Below are positions 44,649 through 54,880 of a stretch of 64,000 nucleotides of DNA, piece after piece. The notes beneath the pieces are model-generated. The model saw only the letters and a program-made list of their open reading frames with translations, was not told where the DNA came from and did not search any database. Made by a program: the position numbers and the translations under genes. The stretch covers positions 1 through 64,000 of the forward strand of contig NZ_JQFW01000015.1 of assembly GCF_000753865.1 (NCBI RefSeq), read 5' to 3'. Within the stretch, counting starts at the first letter, position 1. Every line of letters begins with the position of its first letter. Source of the stretch: Alteromonas sp. LOR (GTDB taxonomy: Bacteria > Pseudomonadota > Gammaproteobacteria > Enterobacterales > Alteromonadaceae).

Positions 44649-45451
44649 TCGAGAAACTCCTCGATAGCACACGCCACTTGCTCGGGCGTTGTCATATGCA
44701 GGCAGTGCCCTTTAGCTTCTAAAACATTGAGTACCGAGTGCTCAATTGCTTTATGCATGTACTGTCCAACCTCAACGGATACCAGAGTATCGTCCTGACT
44801 TTGAAGTATGAGTGTTGGCGTAGTGAGCTTGGGCAATAAGTGCCTATCGTCAGCAAAAAACGTGGCTTTCGCAAAGGGTTTAGCATAGCTGGGGTCGGTC
44901 GAGCAAAAACTGCTTTCTAGCTCCTGTTTAAACGAATCACCATTCCCCTCTCCAATGGCTAAAGGAGCAAAATAACTCGCCCATCCAAGATAATTCTTAT
45001 CCATTAAATTGATAAGTTCTTCTAAGTCCTCTTTTTCAAACCCTCCCATGTAATCGGGCGGTAAATTCAAGAAGCACGGAGAAGGACAGACCATGATCAG
45101 CTTGCCAATTAAGTCTGGACGTTCGATAGCTGCGTACATGCCGATGGTGCTGCTCACAGAGTGTCCAATAAAAATTACGTTGCTAAGTGCTAGCGAATCA
45201 CAGATTTCTTCAACGTCTTTTGCATAACCGCTAAGCTGAGAATATCTTTTTTTATCGAATGCATTGAGGTCAGACTGCCCGCATCCAACATAATCAAACA
45301 GAACGATTTTGTAGCTTTCTTCAAAAAAGGGAATGAGGTAATCCCACATACGCTGATCGCAACCAAAACCATGAGCTAGCAAAAGAGTGACTTCACCCTT
45401 ACCAGTAACGCGCACATTGTTGCGCTGTATGATATCTGTTTCTAAGTACAT
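44645..45451 (-). CDS. RsbQ-like alpha/beta hydrolase
   Basis: The 268-residue protein closely follows Bacillus subtilis RsbQ: LLLAHGFGCDQRMWDYLIPFFEE, VLFDYVGCGQSDL, nucleophile GHSVSS (S98), VCPSPCFLNLPPDYMGGF, FCSTDPSYAKPFAKATFF, QSQDD (Asp) and KGHCLHM (His). RsbQ is a strigolactone-receptor-like hydrolase that passes a signal to the PAS domain of RsbP. Here its gene is fused by a four-base overlap to a PAS-GGDEF gene, so the pair may couple a small hydrophobic signal to c-di-GMP synthesis. No signal peptide. The signal molecule is unknown. Confidence 0.88.
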   Translation of the reverse strand: MYLETDIIQRNNVRVTGKGEVTLLLAHGFGCDQRMWDYLIPFFEESYKIVLFDYVGCGQSDLNAFDKKRYSQLSGYAKDVEEICDSLALSNVIFIGHSVSSTIGMYAAIERPDLIGKLIMVCPSPCFLNLPPDYMGGFEKEDLEELINLMDKNYLGWASYFAPLAIGEGNGDSFKQELESSFCSTDPSYAKPFAKATFFADDRHLLPKLTTPTLILQSQDDTLVSVEVGQYMHKAIEHSVLNVLEAKGHCLHMTTPEQVACAIEEFLD

Positions 45452-45641
45452 ATCTGTTCTACCAACATTTTTTGCATAACAGGTGATTTGCTTACCCTAG
45501 CTGCCAGTTTTTTAGCACGATGTCCTTATCTCAAACCAACGCATTACTAACTTCTAAGAAACCAAGTGTAGCGTAAAATTACTCTCACTATATTATGCTA
45601 ATAGCCTTTTCCGCTAAAAAAGCGGCCGAATGTTCTAAAAA

Positions 45642-48600
45642 CTATACTAAGGTAGAAGGGACAGAATAGCGCTTTTCCAATGCACTTAACCCAACACCAT
45701 TTTGCTTAATAACCTTTAACTGAGTAGGAATGCGCTCTTTCATGGCCTCAATATGGCTGATAACACCAATCATTTTGCCACTAGCATTAAGGTTATCAAG
45801 TGCATCTAAGGCCACGTCTAGGGTTTCAGCATCCAAGGTGCCAAAGCCTTCATCTAAGAACAATGAATCGATACTGGTTTTATAACTTACCAAATCAGAA
45901 AGAGACAGCGCCAACGCCAAACTCACCAAAAAGCTTTCGCCTCCAGATAAGGTTTTGGTATCTCTTAATACATCACCTTGCCATGTATCTACCACACTCA
46001 AACCTAACCCTTCATTCTCTTTGCGAATTAGCTGATAACGCCCGTGTAACTTATCAAGCTGCTGATTAGCCAGCACTACCAAGTTATCTAAAGTAAGGCC
46101 TTGAGCAAAACGTCTAAACTTGTCACCGTTGGCTGAGCCGATTAGGGAATGCAGATACGTAATATCGTCGTAATAGGCCTCAAAACGCGCCATTTCTTCT
46201 ATTAATGTCTGCTGTTTTTCTTGTGCCTGTGCATTGGCTGATAGCTGCTGAGCTATCTGACCTTGGGTAGACAGCAACGCGTCTTTACGCTCATTTTTCT
46301 CAGCTATATTCTCGCTGACCTGCAGCGGCCCGCGGTCTTCAAGTAACTGGTGCCAGCGCTCAGCATTCTCGTTCCCTTTAAGCTTTTCTTGCTGCGTAAC
46401 AGCATTGGCCACTAGTAATTCAGCATGTTGCAGCTTCTGCGAAATCGAGTGTTTGAGTGCAACAAGCTGCTCTCGGGTTTCTTCATCAAGCAGCGATTGA
46501 GTAAAGGCCTCCTCGCTTTCAAAGGGGCTTTTGTTAAGCAGGCAGTCAAAATCACTACGAGCAATGGCAAGCTGCTCTCGTTTAGTCATTAACTGTTCGA
46601 TAAGCTGCTCTTTTTCCGCATCTAAGCGAGCAGCGGTATTGTTGGCGCCCTGCTGCTTGGCACGATATTCAGTTAACTGTTGCTCAATACGCTCTATGTT
46701 GTCAGCGGCGATTTTTCGCACTGCGGCTATGTTTTGCTCTGGGAATACCTCCTGTCGTTTAGCGTTGAATGACGACAGAGAATCTTCATATTGCTTTACT
46801 CTTTCAGTACTTTCTTTCAGCTGCTGCTGATAAGCCGCTATTTCACGGGTAAGCGTAGCTAAATTCTCGTTAAAGGCATTAATGCTTGGCAACAGTAACT
46901 CAAGCTCATGCTGCTTTGCTTTGTAAACGTTGAGTGCGTCGGCCTTTTCTTTTAACCATTGCGTTAGGTCTTGAGGTGCAGGAGCTGTAAATTCGACTCC
47001 AGTGTTTTTACCTTCAAAAGTATTATCATCAGAAGTATTAGCGCCAGAAATATCCGAATTAGCTCGGGTAACTTCGGCTATCGCTGCAATTAGTGCGCTT
47101 TCTTTTTCATTGAGTGCTCGCTGTTTTTCCTCAATATCTTTTTCCAGCTCAGCAATGGATGCCTGCACGTTTTGCTGTTGTTGTAACAGTAACTGGTGCT
47201 CACCATTTGCACTCGACAGTTCGCGTTGTGCATTGTAGTGCTTGGCTTTCTCGTCGGTTAACTGTTGCTCCGCCTGCTCAATATCTTTTAATTGCCGATT
47301 AAGAGAATCGATACGCGCTTTGTATGCGTTGCTAAAGCGTGTAAATTGAGCGTTGCCTTCTACGGGTATTTCACTAAATGCTGAGTCGATGGCGTTGCTA
47401 ATCACTTCTTGCTGGCGTTGCCACTGCACTTTTAATTCTTCTAACCGCTTAGTAATAGCACTTTTATTTGCGAGGGCTTGTTCAATAGCCATCTCAGCTT
47501 TTGCCAGTGCTTCTTTGGCTTTTGTTCCCTCTTGCTCTATATCTTCTAACTGTTGTTTGAGAGCATCTCGCTTTTGCACTGTTGCGGGTACATCAATATT
47601 TACCGAGTCTACTTTGTGTTCATTTGCACCGCATACTGGACACGCCTCGCCGTCATTAAGTTGAGCACGTAAGTGCGCTACCTCGTTGTTCAGTGATATG
47701 ATCTCATCGATTTCTTTTAATCTTGCTTTCGTATTTTTGTAGTCATCCACCAAACTGTCACGTTTGGCTTTTTGCGTCGCTTTTTCGTTTTCACGCGCTT
47801 CATCACCTGCCGCAATATTATTCACATCATCCGTCAGCGCTTTGTACTGTAGCTGCAAATGATCGCACTGAATAATGTTATCCCAGTGCTTAAGCTTTAC
47901 TGCAACTTCATCACTCAGTGTTGCTTTTTCATCACCATTTAGCAGCAAATTAAGTGCATGTTGATAGCTCTCCACTTGCTCTTTAAGCCGTTCAGTTTCT
48001 ACAGTGAATTTTGATACTTCATCAAAACGTTGGCTTACCTTTTCTGATAGCTGACTTAACGCGTGTGCATTTTCATTGCGCTTAGCGACCCACGAGTTTA
48101 TTAACCCTCGTTCGTTATTTATGCTTACCGCAGATTCACTCCAGCCGCTTATATGCTCGGCAATGTTGCCGATGTGCCTGTGCGACTGTAAGTAAGACGA
48201 TAACTCTTCTTTAAGCGCGCGCTGCTGAGAGAAAGCCTTTTCAATTCGCGACTTTTCTTGCTCTTGCTCACCAAGAGATGCCGTTAACGTAGATATGGTA
48301 TTGGTTAACTCGCTCAGGGTGTCTGTGGTCTGCTGAATTTTATTGTCTATGGGCAACACATGGTTATTGATGCGTTCTTCAAGACGAGTATTGTTAGTCT
48401 TTGCTTCTTTCAGCGCTTCCTCGGCATGCGCTACAGACTGTTGCGCCTCACTGCATGCCGCCTGAGCATAAGGTAACTGCTGTTCTTTTTCTTTCAGTCG
48501 CCCCTCATAAACAGTCACATCATCTTGAATCGATTTATATTTAAAATAAGGAACTCGTAGCACCTCGGCAGGTTCACTTTGTGCTAATTTGTCCAGCTTG

Positions 48601-49433
48601 CTTTTTGCCTCGTCTGCGTCACTCTGCGCAGCTTTTTGTAGATGTTGCGCTTCATTTACGGCGTGTTCATTTTCTTTAATCGCATCTTGCCACTGCTTTT
48701 GCTGGTGCAATACGTGAAGCTCTGCAGATAAATCGGCAATGTGTTGTTTGGTCTGCGTGAGTTCATCATTTAGGGTCTTAGTTTCATGTTCGCTAAGCAG
48801 GGTTACGCCCTCTAACATTAACCCAAAGTCTTTCTTTTTTTGTTTGGCTTCAGAAAATTGGGCATGAACCGCTTGAGAAATTTGACCGTAAATTTCTGTT
48901 CCCGTGAGCTCTTCTAATAGCTCGGCTCTGTCATTTTCATTAGCATTCAAAAATGCCGCAAAGTCGCCTTGAGACAGCATCATCGACTTAGTAAAGCGGG
49001 CAAAGTTAAGCCCAGTAAGTCGTTCTACTTCATCACTTTTAGGTCGAACCTGGGTTGCTAATACTTTGCCAGTGTCTACCTCGGCGAGTTCAACGTCGGC
49101 ACTTTGCAAATTGCCATCGGCCTTGCCTCGCGCCCTGCGCATACTCCAAAACGCACGATAAGCTTTGCCTTTAATATCAAACTCCACTTCTGCTAAACAC
49201 TCTGCCGTGCCGCGAGTCATAATATCGTTGGCCGTAGAAGAGATAGTGCCTAAACGAGGCGTTTGATGGTAAAGCGCTAAACAGATGGCATCGAGCAATG
49301 TGGTTTTACCCGCACCGGTTGGCCCGGTAATAGCAAATAACCCATTATCAACAAAAGGTGACTGGGTGAAATCTATCTTCCACTCGCCCTTTAGGGCATT
49401 TAAGTTTTTAAGTCGCAGGGTTAATATTTTCAC
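45642..49433 (-). CDS. sbcC: Exonuclease subunit SbcC
   Basis: The 1263-residue SMC-like ATPase has Walker A GPTGAGKTT (about 37-45) at the N-terminus, long coiled coils, a zinc hook CPVC (C598, C601) at the centre, and C-terminal signature LSGGE and Walker B SLFLDEGFGTLD. With SbcD it cleaves hairpins and processes DNA ends. Its ATG overlaps the sbcD stop by four bases (ATGA). The coil contains a Ser/Asn/Thr-rich break (DISGANTSDDNTFEGKNTG), likely a loop or variable insertion. Confidence 0.94.
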   Translation of the reverse strand: MKILTLRLKNLNALKGEWKIDFTQSPFVDNGLFAITGPTGAGKTTLLDAICLALYHQTPRLGTISSTANDIMTRGTAECLAEVEFDIKGKAYRAFWSMRRARGKADGNLQSADVELAEVDTGKVLATQVRPKSDEVERLTGLNFARFTKSMMLSQGDFAAFLNANENDRAELLEELTGTEIYGQISQAVHAQFSEAKQKKKDFGLMLEGVTLLSEHETKTLNDELTQTKQHIADLSAELHVLHQQKQWQDAIKENEHAVNEAQHLQKAAQSDADEAKSKLDKLAQSEPAEVLRVPYFKYKSIQDDVTVYEGRLKEKEQQLPYAQAACSEAQQSVAHAEEALKEAKTNNTRLEERINNHVLPIDNKIQQTTDTLSELTNTISTLTASLGEQEQEKSRIEKAFSQQRALKEELSSYLQSHRHIGNIAEHISGWSESAVSINNERGLINSWVAKRNENAHALSQLSEKVSQRFDEVSKFTVETERLKEQVESYQHALNLLLNGDEKATLSDEVAVKLKHWDNIIQCDHLQLQYKALTDDVNNIAAGDEARENEKATQKAKRDSLVDDYKNTKARLKEIDEIISLNNEVAHLRAQLNDGEACPVCGANEHKVDSVNIDVPATVQKRDALKQQLEDIEQEGTKAKEALAKAEMAIEQALANKSAITKRLEELKVQWQRQQEVISNAIDSAFSEIPVEGNAQFTRFSNAYKARIDSLNRQLKDIEQAEQQLTDEKAKHYNAQRELSSANGEHQLLLQQQQNVQASIAELEKDIEEKQRALNEKESALIAAIAEVTRANSDISGANTSDDNTFEGKNTGVEFTAPAPQDLTQWLKEKADALNVYKAKQHELELLLPSINAFNENLATLTREIAAYQQQLKESTERVKQYEDSLSSFNAKRQEVFPEQNIAAVRKIAADNIERIEQQLTEYRAKQQGANNTAARLDAEKEQLIEQLMTKREQLAIARSDFDCLLNKSPFESEEAFTQSLLDEETREQLVALKHSISQKLQHAELLVANAVTQQEKLKGNENAERWHQLLEDRGPLQVSENIAEKNERKDALLSTQGQIAQQLSANAQAQEKQQTLIEEMARFEAYYDDITYLHSLIGSANGDKFRRFAQGLTLDNLVVLANQQLDKLHGRYQLIRKENEGLGLSVVDTWQGDVLRDTKTLSGGESFLVSLALALSLSDLVSYKTSIDSLFLDEGFGTLDAETLDVALDALDNLNASGKMIGVISHIEAMKERIPTQLKVIKQNGVGLSALEKRYSVPSTLV

Positions 49434-50785
49434 TTCGCCTGCTCCTTATCTGCTTTGCTGCTATTAACAAGAGCGTCATTGTCCTCGTCATTAGCGTGAA
49501 CTCGCTCTACTGCCTCTGAAAACAGTTGTGTTATGCGCGCTTTACGGTTTGTTGATGATGCTTGAGTGGATGTGTTTTCATCTGGCTCAGGGCTATTCTC
49601 CCGCTCAAGGCTGTCAAAATCTTCGAGGGCCAACCGCGCCTCAAACACCTCTTTAACCGACAGCTCGCTCAATTGCCTGTTTTTTGTTTCACTTAAGCTT
49701 TTCGTGGCGCTTTTTCTCACACGCTTGAGTTGTAAAATTTCGGCGTTTTTATCTTCTAACAAAGCCTGTATACGCTGTTGCAAATCCGTAAGGTAATCTT
49801 GGGTTTCAACTTCAATACACAGCCACACAGGCGAAAGCTCTGTGGCATCAGCAATAGCGCTGCTGCTATTAATTCCTAATTCAATACTCGCTAAATCTCC
49901 TTTAATCACCTCCATAGCTTGAAAGCGCGGAACGGGAACCGGCGTGATAGCGGTTTGGCCAGATGAAAACTCCACCATAACAACCTGCTTTTGCGTATTC
50001 AGTTCATCAAAGCTTAAGGGTATTGGCGAGCCGGAGTAACGAATATGCTCGGTTTTAGCCACCTTCTGTGGACGGTGGATATGACCTAAGGCAATGTAAT
50101 CGGCCGGAGGGAAGCCACCTGCATCGAACCCTTCTAACGTACCGATATAAATATCCCGCACGCTTTCAGACTGACTGACACCCAGCGCAGTTAAGTGGCC
50201 TGTAGCAACTATGGGAATAGTCTCGGCCTGCCGCTGTGTTTGTGCTGCAATCGAATGTCGAAGCGCAATAGCTTGCTGATATAACATCGCGTAATGCTGC
50301 TTTATTGCTTCACCCAACGCATGGCGCTTATCTATCGCACTTTGTCCTGCTGTACTCACCAACACATCTTTTGGGCGAATAAACGGCACGGCACATAAAA
50401 TAGCGCCAACCTCATCGGCGCTATTTTTAAGCGCAATAACCTGTTCGGCGCTATCACCAAACGTGCTGGCGATAACGTGACTATTTAAATACTTAAGCAG
50501 CGATTTACTCTCGTTAAGTACAGAAACAGAGTCGTGGTTTCCCCCCAGTACAACAAGAGTGCATTGCCGACCTTGCAGCGCACCAATAAATGCATGATAA
50601 AGCTCTCGTGCGTAGCTAGGAGGCGTACCTGTATCAAACACATCGCCCGCCACAATCACCGCATCTATTGCATGAGTGTCGACTTCATTTAAAAGCCATT
50701 TCAAAAATGCGTCATGTTCGTGCTTTCGGCTTTTTGTAAAAAAGCTCTGCCCTAAATGCCAGTCAGACGTATGCAATATTTTCAT
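49430..50785 (-). CDS. sbcD: Exonuclease subunit SbcD
   Basis: The 451-residue nuclease begins with MKILHTSDWHLGQ, and has GDVFDTG, GGNHDS, GHLTALG and ALGHIHRPQ, the metal-binding motifs of the Mre11/SbcD phosphoesterases. A Ser/Asp/Asn-rich C-terminal tail (about 395-451) is not conserved. It starts the sbcDC operon, and sbcC overlaps by four bases. Confidence 0.94.
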   Translation of the reverse strand: MKILHTSDWHLGQSFFTKSRKHEHDAFLKWLLNEVDTHAIDAVIVAGDVFDTGTPPSYARELYHAFIGALQGRQCTLVVLGGNHDSVSVLNESKSLLKYLNSHVIASTFGDSAEQVIALKNSADEVGAILCAVPFIRPKDVLVSTAGQSAIDKRHALGEAIKQHYAMLYQQAIALRHSIAAQTQRQAETIPIVATGHLTALGVSQSESVRDIYIGTLEGFDAGGFPPADYIALGHIHRPQKVAKTEHIRYSGSPIPLSFDELNTQKQVVMVEFSSGQTAITPVPVPRFQAMEVIKGDLASIELGINSSSAIADATELSPVWLCIEVETQDYLTDLQQRIQALLEDKNAEILQLKRVRKSATKSLSETKNRQLSELSVKEVFEARLALEDFDSLERENSPEPDENTSTQASSTNRKARITQLFSEAVERVHANDEDNDALVNSSKADKEQAK

Positions 50786-51013
50786 GTAATTGGAGAACCA
50801 GAATGCGTTTGGAAAGAATAAAGTGACGTATATTGAACTCGCAAAGTGCTGTTAAACAGACTCAAGGAGTTACCGTTGAACTATAGAGATATTCTACTTT
50901 TATGACAATGGGCCATATGAATTTGCAAGGAATGTAATCCTGTGAGCAGCTGGTATATTTTAAACTGCTAACTCGAGAAATGCTGACCGGAAGTGTAAGT
51001 AGAATATACAAAT

Positions 51014-51045
51014 AAAAAAGGCTGGCGTGTTTAGCGCCAGCCCTT
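51014..51045 (-). terminator. Terminator of the TonB receptor gene
   Basis: GGCTGGCG (51020-51027) pairs with CGCCAGCC (51035-51042), and on the minus strand the stem is followed by six T's (A-run 51014-51019). It lies about 25 bases beyond the receptor stop. Confidence 0.85.
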
Positions 51046-51067
51046 TGGTTTTTCTAGCTAAAAGCAT

Positions 51068-53338
51068 TTAGAAAAATAGATATGACACGCTAAATCTTAC
51101 ACTGCGCGGCATAATGAAACGGCCATTAGGTGCTTCTGGATTACGAGGATCACCCTCTGTAATGCCCTGTTCATCGGTTAAGTTATCAACCGACAGTTGA
51201 AGGCGAAGCGATTCTGTTGGGTCTAAGGTCATACCCACATCAATTTTTTCGTAACCCTCTAGTACAACTGTGTTCTCGTTGTTACCAAAGCGGTCGTCTA
51301 CTGCAGACAGGGTTCCATACACTGTTGCGTACATGTCACCAATATCAAAATCGTAGCTTGGCGTCACACGCACCTGCCAACCTGGCTGGCGCTGGGCCTC
51401 GTTACCTTCATTAGTCGCACTTGCTGTAATTTCAGTTTCTTGAAGCGTTGCATTAACACTTAAAGAGAAGCCAGAGTCATGGCTGTATCTACCATCTAGC
51501 TCAACACCGTAGGCTTCATTAGTAAGAATTTCAGCTGGCGCGCCAGGTCGGCGTACAAACGTATCACCTTCAACTTCATTCGCGAAAGCAGTTGCAAAAA
51601 ATTGCACGCTATCGTTCATAAATTTATAGCCCAATTCCGCTTGCATGATCTCCTGAATGAGGTCGTTTCCGCCAGTATAAGCCCCCCAGTTGTCACGAAA
51701 ATCATCGAAGTACGGCATTTTGTAACCGCGGTTGGTGCGAATGAAAACGCCGCTGTTATCGTTTAAAGCGTAGTTCGCTCCTAAGGTCCACGATGTTTTG
51801 GTTTCATCGTATTCAAGGGCTTTGGTGATTGTGCCGTCTAAACCTTCATCCACTGAGTAATTCACTTCGTGATTCTCACGGCGTAGGCCTAAATCGATGC
51901 TTAAGTCGGTTGTCGCATACCATTTACTGGTTGCGTAGAAAGCAAACGTGCTGGCATCGCCTACCGAGTTAATATCGTAGTTAAAACCACATCCCTCAGC
52001 ACTGTTATTACATTCGATGCCATCAAGCAATTCACCGCCTGGTTGCAACACGTGATAAGCCGTATTACCTATGCTCCACCAGTCTTCTGATTTAGTTGAT
52101 GCACTGTAAATACCGAATGAAGCATCAAAATCTTCCCAGCTTTTCGATATCGCTAAATCGTTAGTAAATGACTCTATGTCTTTAAGTACAACCCAACGAC
52201 CAATTTGCTGAATGGGCGTATCGCCTGCGTAAGTGGTGCTTGTTACGGCGCCAATTGCCGACTCACCATTATCGGCTACGTCTGAAACCGTGACTGCAGC
52301 GCCATTTGGAACAAGACCAAACGTGTTTGCTTCACCCTTAGTTAGGTTAAAGCGGTCGATAAGAAACCAGTCATCACCCAACTCAAGCTTCAAGCTTCCG
52401 CCACTCACATGACCGTCCCAGCCTCGCCCATCACCAAAATCAAACGCCTCGGTAGTATCGTCTGGACCATAGGTAATTGTGGCTTGTCTGTTAAGTGGGC
52501 CTATTTGAGTATAATTAGCATCAATACCTTCGACGTTAAGCGGTGTAGGTAAATACCAAGTGCCACGGTCATCAGTTTGACGGGTGTATAAGTTAAGCTC
52601 GCCTTTATCGAACACCTTAGTAATGTTCACGGTAAACTGATTACCCTGCTCTGAATTGAAGCCGGCATCTCTGATCCCTTCAGAGCTTTTAATATAGCCA
52701 CCTACCATGTAGTAAAGATCGTCAGCGAGTGCACCACTTGCTACTACGTCAACACGATTAAGCCCGTAGTCCGACACTGTGTACTTTGCCATTGCTTCGC
52801 TAGACTCTCCACCACGCTTCATTCTGAAGTTGGTCGTTAGGCCTGGCTGACCGTTACTCACTACTGGGTTAGGTCCACCGCGCAAACCTTCTACCATTTC
52901 GATGGTTTCATCGATACGGAAAAGCTGAGAGTTTTCTAAAAACGATAGGGTTGGCGCTGGGTAAATAGGCGACCCGTCAAGCGCTATTGTAAGAAATGGT
53001 GCGTCGCCGCCTCCAGGGAAACCACGAACAAAAACGTTGGCACCAGACTCACCACCAGAGCTCTCTACCCATACTCCGGGGATGGCTTTAAATAAGTCGG
53101 CGGTAGACTTAGGGGCTAACTTTTCAATGTCGCTTGCGTCTATGTTTGTCACAGCGAAGCTTGCGTCAATTTTTCTAATCCCTGCCCCACCTGGCGTACC
53201 ACTTACCACAATGATTTCGGCGTTTTCTTCGGCGAGTTCCTTTGTGGTTTGTTTGGATTCTTCTTGTGCGATAGCAGGTTGTGCAAGTGCCACTGCAATA
53301 GCGCTGGCGAGTGATGCTTTTGTAAACAACGTTTTCAT
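51068..53338 (-). CDS. TonB-dependent receptor of the trehalose locus
   Basis: The 756-residue protein has a signal peptide (about 1-24, AIA-Q), a TonB-box-like AEIIVVSG (about 40-47), a plug domain (DLFKAIPGVWVESSGGESGANVFVRGFPGG) and a 22-strand-type barrel ending in aromatic SYLFF. It would bring a ligand across the outer membrane. Its promoter region carries two copies of the same LacI-type operator found before the MFS transporter, so I infer trehalose or a related glucoside as ligand. Sequence alone does not separate sugar from iron carriers. It is divergent from the lacI-type gene. Confidence 0.85.
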   Translation of the reverse strand: MKTLFTKASLASAIAVALAQPAIAQEESKQTTKELAEENAEIIVVSGTPGGAGIRKIDASFAVTNIDASDIEKLAPKSTADLFKAIPGVWVESSGGESGANVFVRGFPGGGDAPFLTIALDGSPIYPAPTLSFLENSQLFRIDETIEMVEGLRGGPNPVVSNGQPGLTTNFRMKRGGESSEAMAKYTVSDYGLNRVDVVASGALADDLYYMVGGYIKSSEGIRDAGFNSEQGNQFTVNITKVFDKGELNLYTRQTDDRGTWYLPTPLNVEGIDANYTQIGPLNRQATITYGPDDTTEAFDFGDGRGWDGHVSGGSLKLELGDDWFLIDRFNLTKGEANTFGLVPNGAAVTVSDVADNGESAIGAVTSTTYAGDTPIQQIGRWVVLKDIESFTNDLAISKSWEDFDASFGIYSASTKSEDWWSIGNTAYHVLQPGGELLDGIECNNSAEGCGFNYDINSVGDASTFAFYATSKWYATTDLSIDLGLRRENHEVNYSVDEGLDGTITKALEYDETKTSWTLGANYALNDNSGVFIRTNRGYKMPYFDDFRDNWGAYTGGNDLIQEIMQAELGYKFMNDSVQFFATAFANEVEGDTFVRRPGAPAEILTNEAYGVELDGRYSHDSGFSLSVNATLQETEITASATNEGNEAQRQPGWQVRVTPSYDFDIGDMYATVYGTLSAVDDRFGNNENTVVLEGYEKIDVGMTLDPTESLRLQLSVDNLTDEQGITEGDPRNPEAPNGRFIMPRSVRFSVSYLFF

Positions 53339-53442
53339 GGTGTGTGCTCCCGAAAATGTTATATTGCGTTGTTAACTGAATGCGTATAACACGTTTATAA
53401 AATGTTATTCACATCACGAATTGACAACAAAATAGATCCATT

Positions 53443-53456
53443 TGCAAACGATTGCA
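53443..53456. promoter_or_regulatory. LacI-type operator 1
   Basis: TGCAAACGATTGCA is a near-palindrome with CG centre, the usual form for LacI/GalR proteins. It lies about 105 bases before the receptor start. Confidence 0.7.
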
Positions 53457-53474
53457 AACGATAATTGAAAAAAT

Positions 53475-53488
53475 TGCAATCGTTTGCA
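53475..53488. promoter_or_regulatory. LacI-type operator 2
   Basis: TGCAATCGTTTGCA is the same operator in reverse orientation, 32 bases from the first. Confidence 0.7.
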
Positions 53489-53681
53489 TTTTTTTAATAT
53501 TCAACAGAACGTCTATTTTATACAAGGTGTTTGTGCGCTATATTGTTAGCTTATTGATACGATAAGCTTTAATGCGTAAGAGTTGGCACAACTTGGCCGC
53601 TGTCGGGCTATCTACAATCAATACACTCATTATGCAAAAGATGCCCTGCATAATAAGAATTAACATTAGAGAACGTAAACA

Positions 53682-54698
53682 TTGACTGCTGATACAAAAC
53701 TGACGCTAGCTAAACTTGCTGAATTGGCCGGAGTGTCTACCTCTACTGCGTCTCGAGCGCTAAAAGATAACCCACTGATAAGAAAAGAAACTCGCACAAA
53801 AATTCAGGCGCTCGCTAAAGAGTATAATTTCAGCATTAACGCCGCAGCCAGTAGATTGCGAACACAAAAAACCAACGTGATTGCCGTTATTCTCAACCTT
53901 ATCGACAATACTGAACAAAGCACCACAGACCCATTTTTACTTAAGTTAGTCGGCGAATTGAACCAGGCGCTAAACGCCAAAGGTTACGAACTACTGCTGT
54001 CTAATTCTTTTATGGCCTCCGACGATTGGGCTAATTATTTTATTCACAGTCAACGGGCCGATGGCATTTTGGTTATTGGACAAGGTAAAACCACAGAAAA
54101 GATTGATCGTGCTGCTAAAAGTGGCGTGCCCATTGTGGTATGGGGAGACACTAAAACTGATGCTGGGTACCCCATTGTGGGCGGCAATAATTTTTTAGGT
54201 GGCTATGAAGCAACCAAGTACCTCTTGAGTCAGGGGGCGAAGCGAGTGCTATTTCTCGGTGATTCAGAACACGCAGAAATGCGAGAAAGACTTAGGGGCT
54301 TTATGCAAGCTCACGAAGAGGCCAACATAGTGCCAGACTTTTCTCATGTAGGCGCTATTGATATAACTTCAAAAACGGCTTATCAGTACATGAATGATCG
54401 GATAAAGGCTAACGGCCTCGATTTCGATGGCATTGTGTGCGTCAGTGACATGGTAGCACTGGGTGCTTTAAAAGCACTTAAAGAGCGCTACGTCGGCATT
54501 CCAAGCGATGTAGGCATAGTGGGCTATGACGATATATCACTAGCCGAGCTCATGCACCCTGCACTCACTACCATAAGGCAAAATACTCAGCAAGCCGCTA
54601 CACTTATGGTTGAGCAGCTACTTAATCAGTTAGAAAATAAGCCAACCGAAAATCAAGTGGTTGAAACTTCGCTCATTGTAAGGCGTTCAACTAAATAA
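53682..54698 (+). CDS. LacI-family transcriptional repressor, probable trehalose regulator
   Basis: The 338-residue protein has a LacI helix-turn-helix with hinge (LAKLAELAGVSTSTASRALKDNPLIRKETR, about 5-35, then AASRLRTQKT) and a periplasmic-binding-like ligand domain (VIGQGKTTEKIDRAAKSGVPIVVWGD, LFLGDSEHAEMRERLRGF, VGYDDISLAELMHPALTTIRQ). It should bind TGCAAACGTTTGCA-like sites around the locus. The start is TTG 53682. Placement between receptor and transporter-trehalase genes points to trehalose as effector, by inference. Confidence 0.88.
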   Translation: MTADTKLTLAKLAELAGVSTSTASRALKDNPLIRKETRTKIQALAKEYNFSINAAASRLRTQKTNVIAVILNLIDNTEQSTTDPFLLKLVGELNQALNAKGYELLLSNSFMASDDWANYFIHSQRADGILVIGQGKTTEKIDRAAKSGVPIVVWGDTKTDAGYPIVGGNNFLGGYEATKYLLSQGAKRVLFLGDSEHAEMRERLRGFMQAHEEANIVPDFSHVGAIDITSKTAYQYMNDRIKANGLDFDGIVCVSDMVALGALKALKERYVGIPSDVGIVGYDDISLAELMHPALTTIRQNTQQAATLMVEQLLNQLENKPTENQVVETSLIVRRSTK

Positions 54699-54808
54699 AC
54701 GCAGTCGCTTTATTCAGTCTGCAGCGTTAACAAAACCGCCTAAACAGCATTTATCCTTAAACGCCCATCGCAATACTTTGTTAGCCACTCATGCTGCGCT
54801 TGCGTATC

Positions 54809-54880
54809 ACTGAATGCAAACGCACGACTTAATACAAACGCGTCACTCAATACAAACACACCTTCAAATGCAAACGTTTG
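54809..54880. repeat. Four 18-bp repeats carrying LacI half-sites
   Basis: Units at 54809, 54827, 54845 and 54863 share the pattern ACT-AAT-CAAACG; each contains TGCAAACG, TACAAACG or TACAAACA at the same offset (54815, 54833, 54851, 54869). The last unit runs into the perfect operator palindrome. Confidence 0.82.

Larger units (their letters stand above)
53339..53681. promoter_or_regulatory. Divergent control region with two LacI-type operators
   Basis: The 343 bases between the receptor and the regulator genes hold TGCAAACGATTGCA (53443-53456) and TGCAATCGTTTGCA (53475-53488). Their centres are 32 bases apart, about three helical turns, allowing cooperative binding or looping. Regulator and receptor are therefore probably both controlled by the LacI-type protein. 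Confidence 0.72.
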
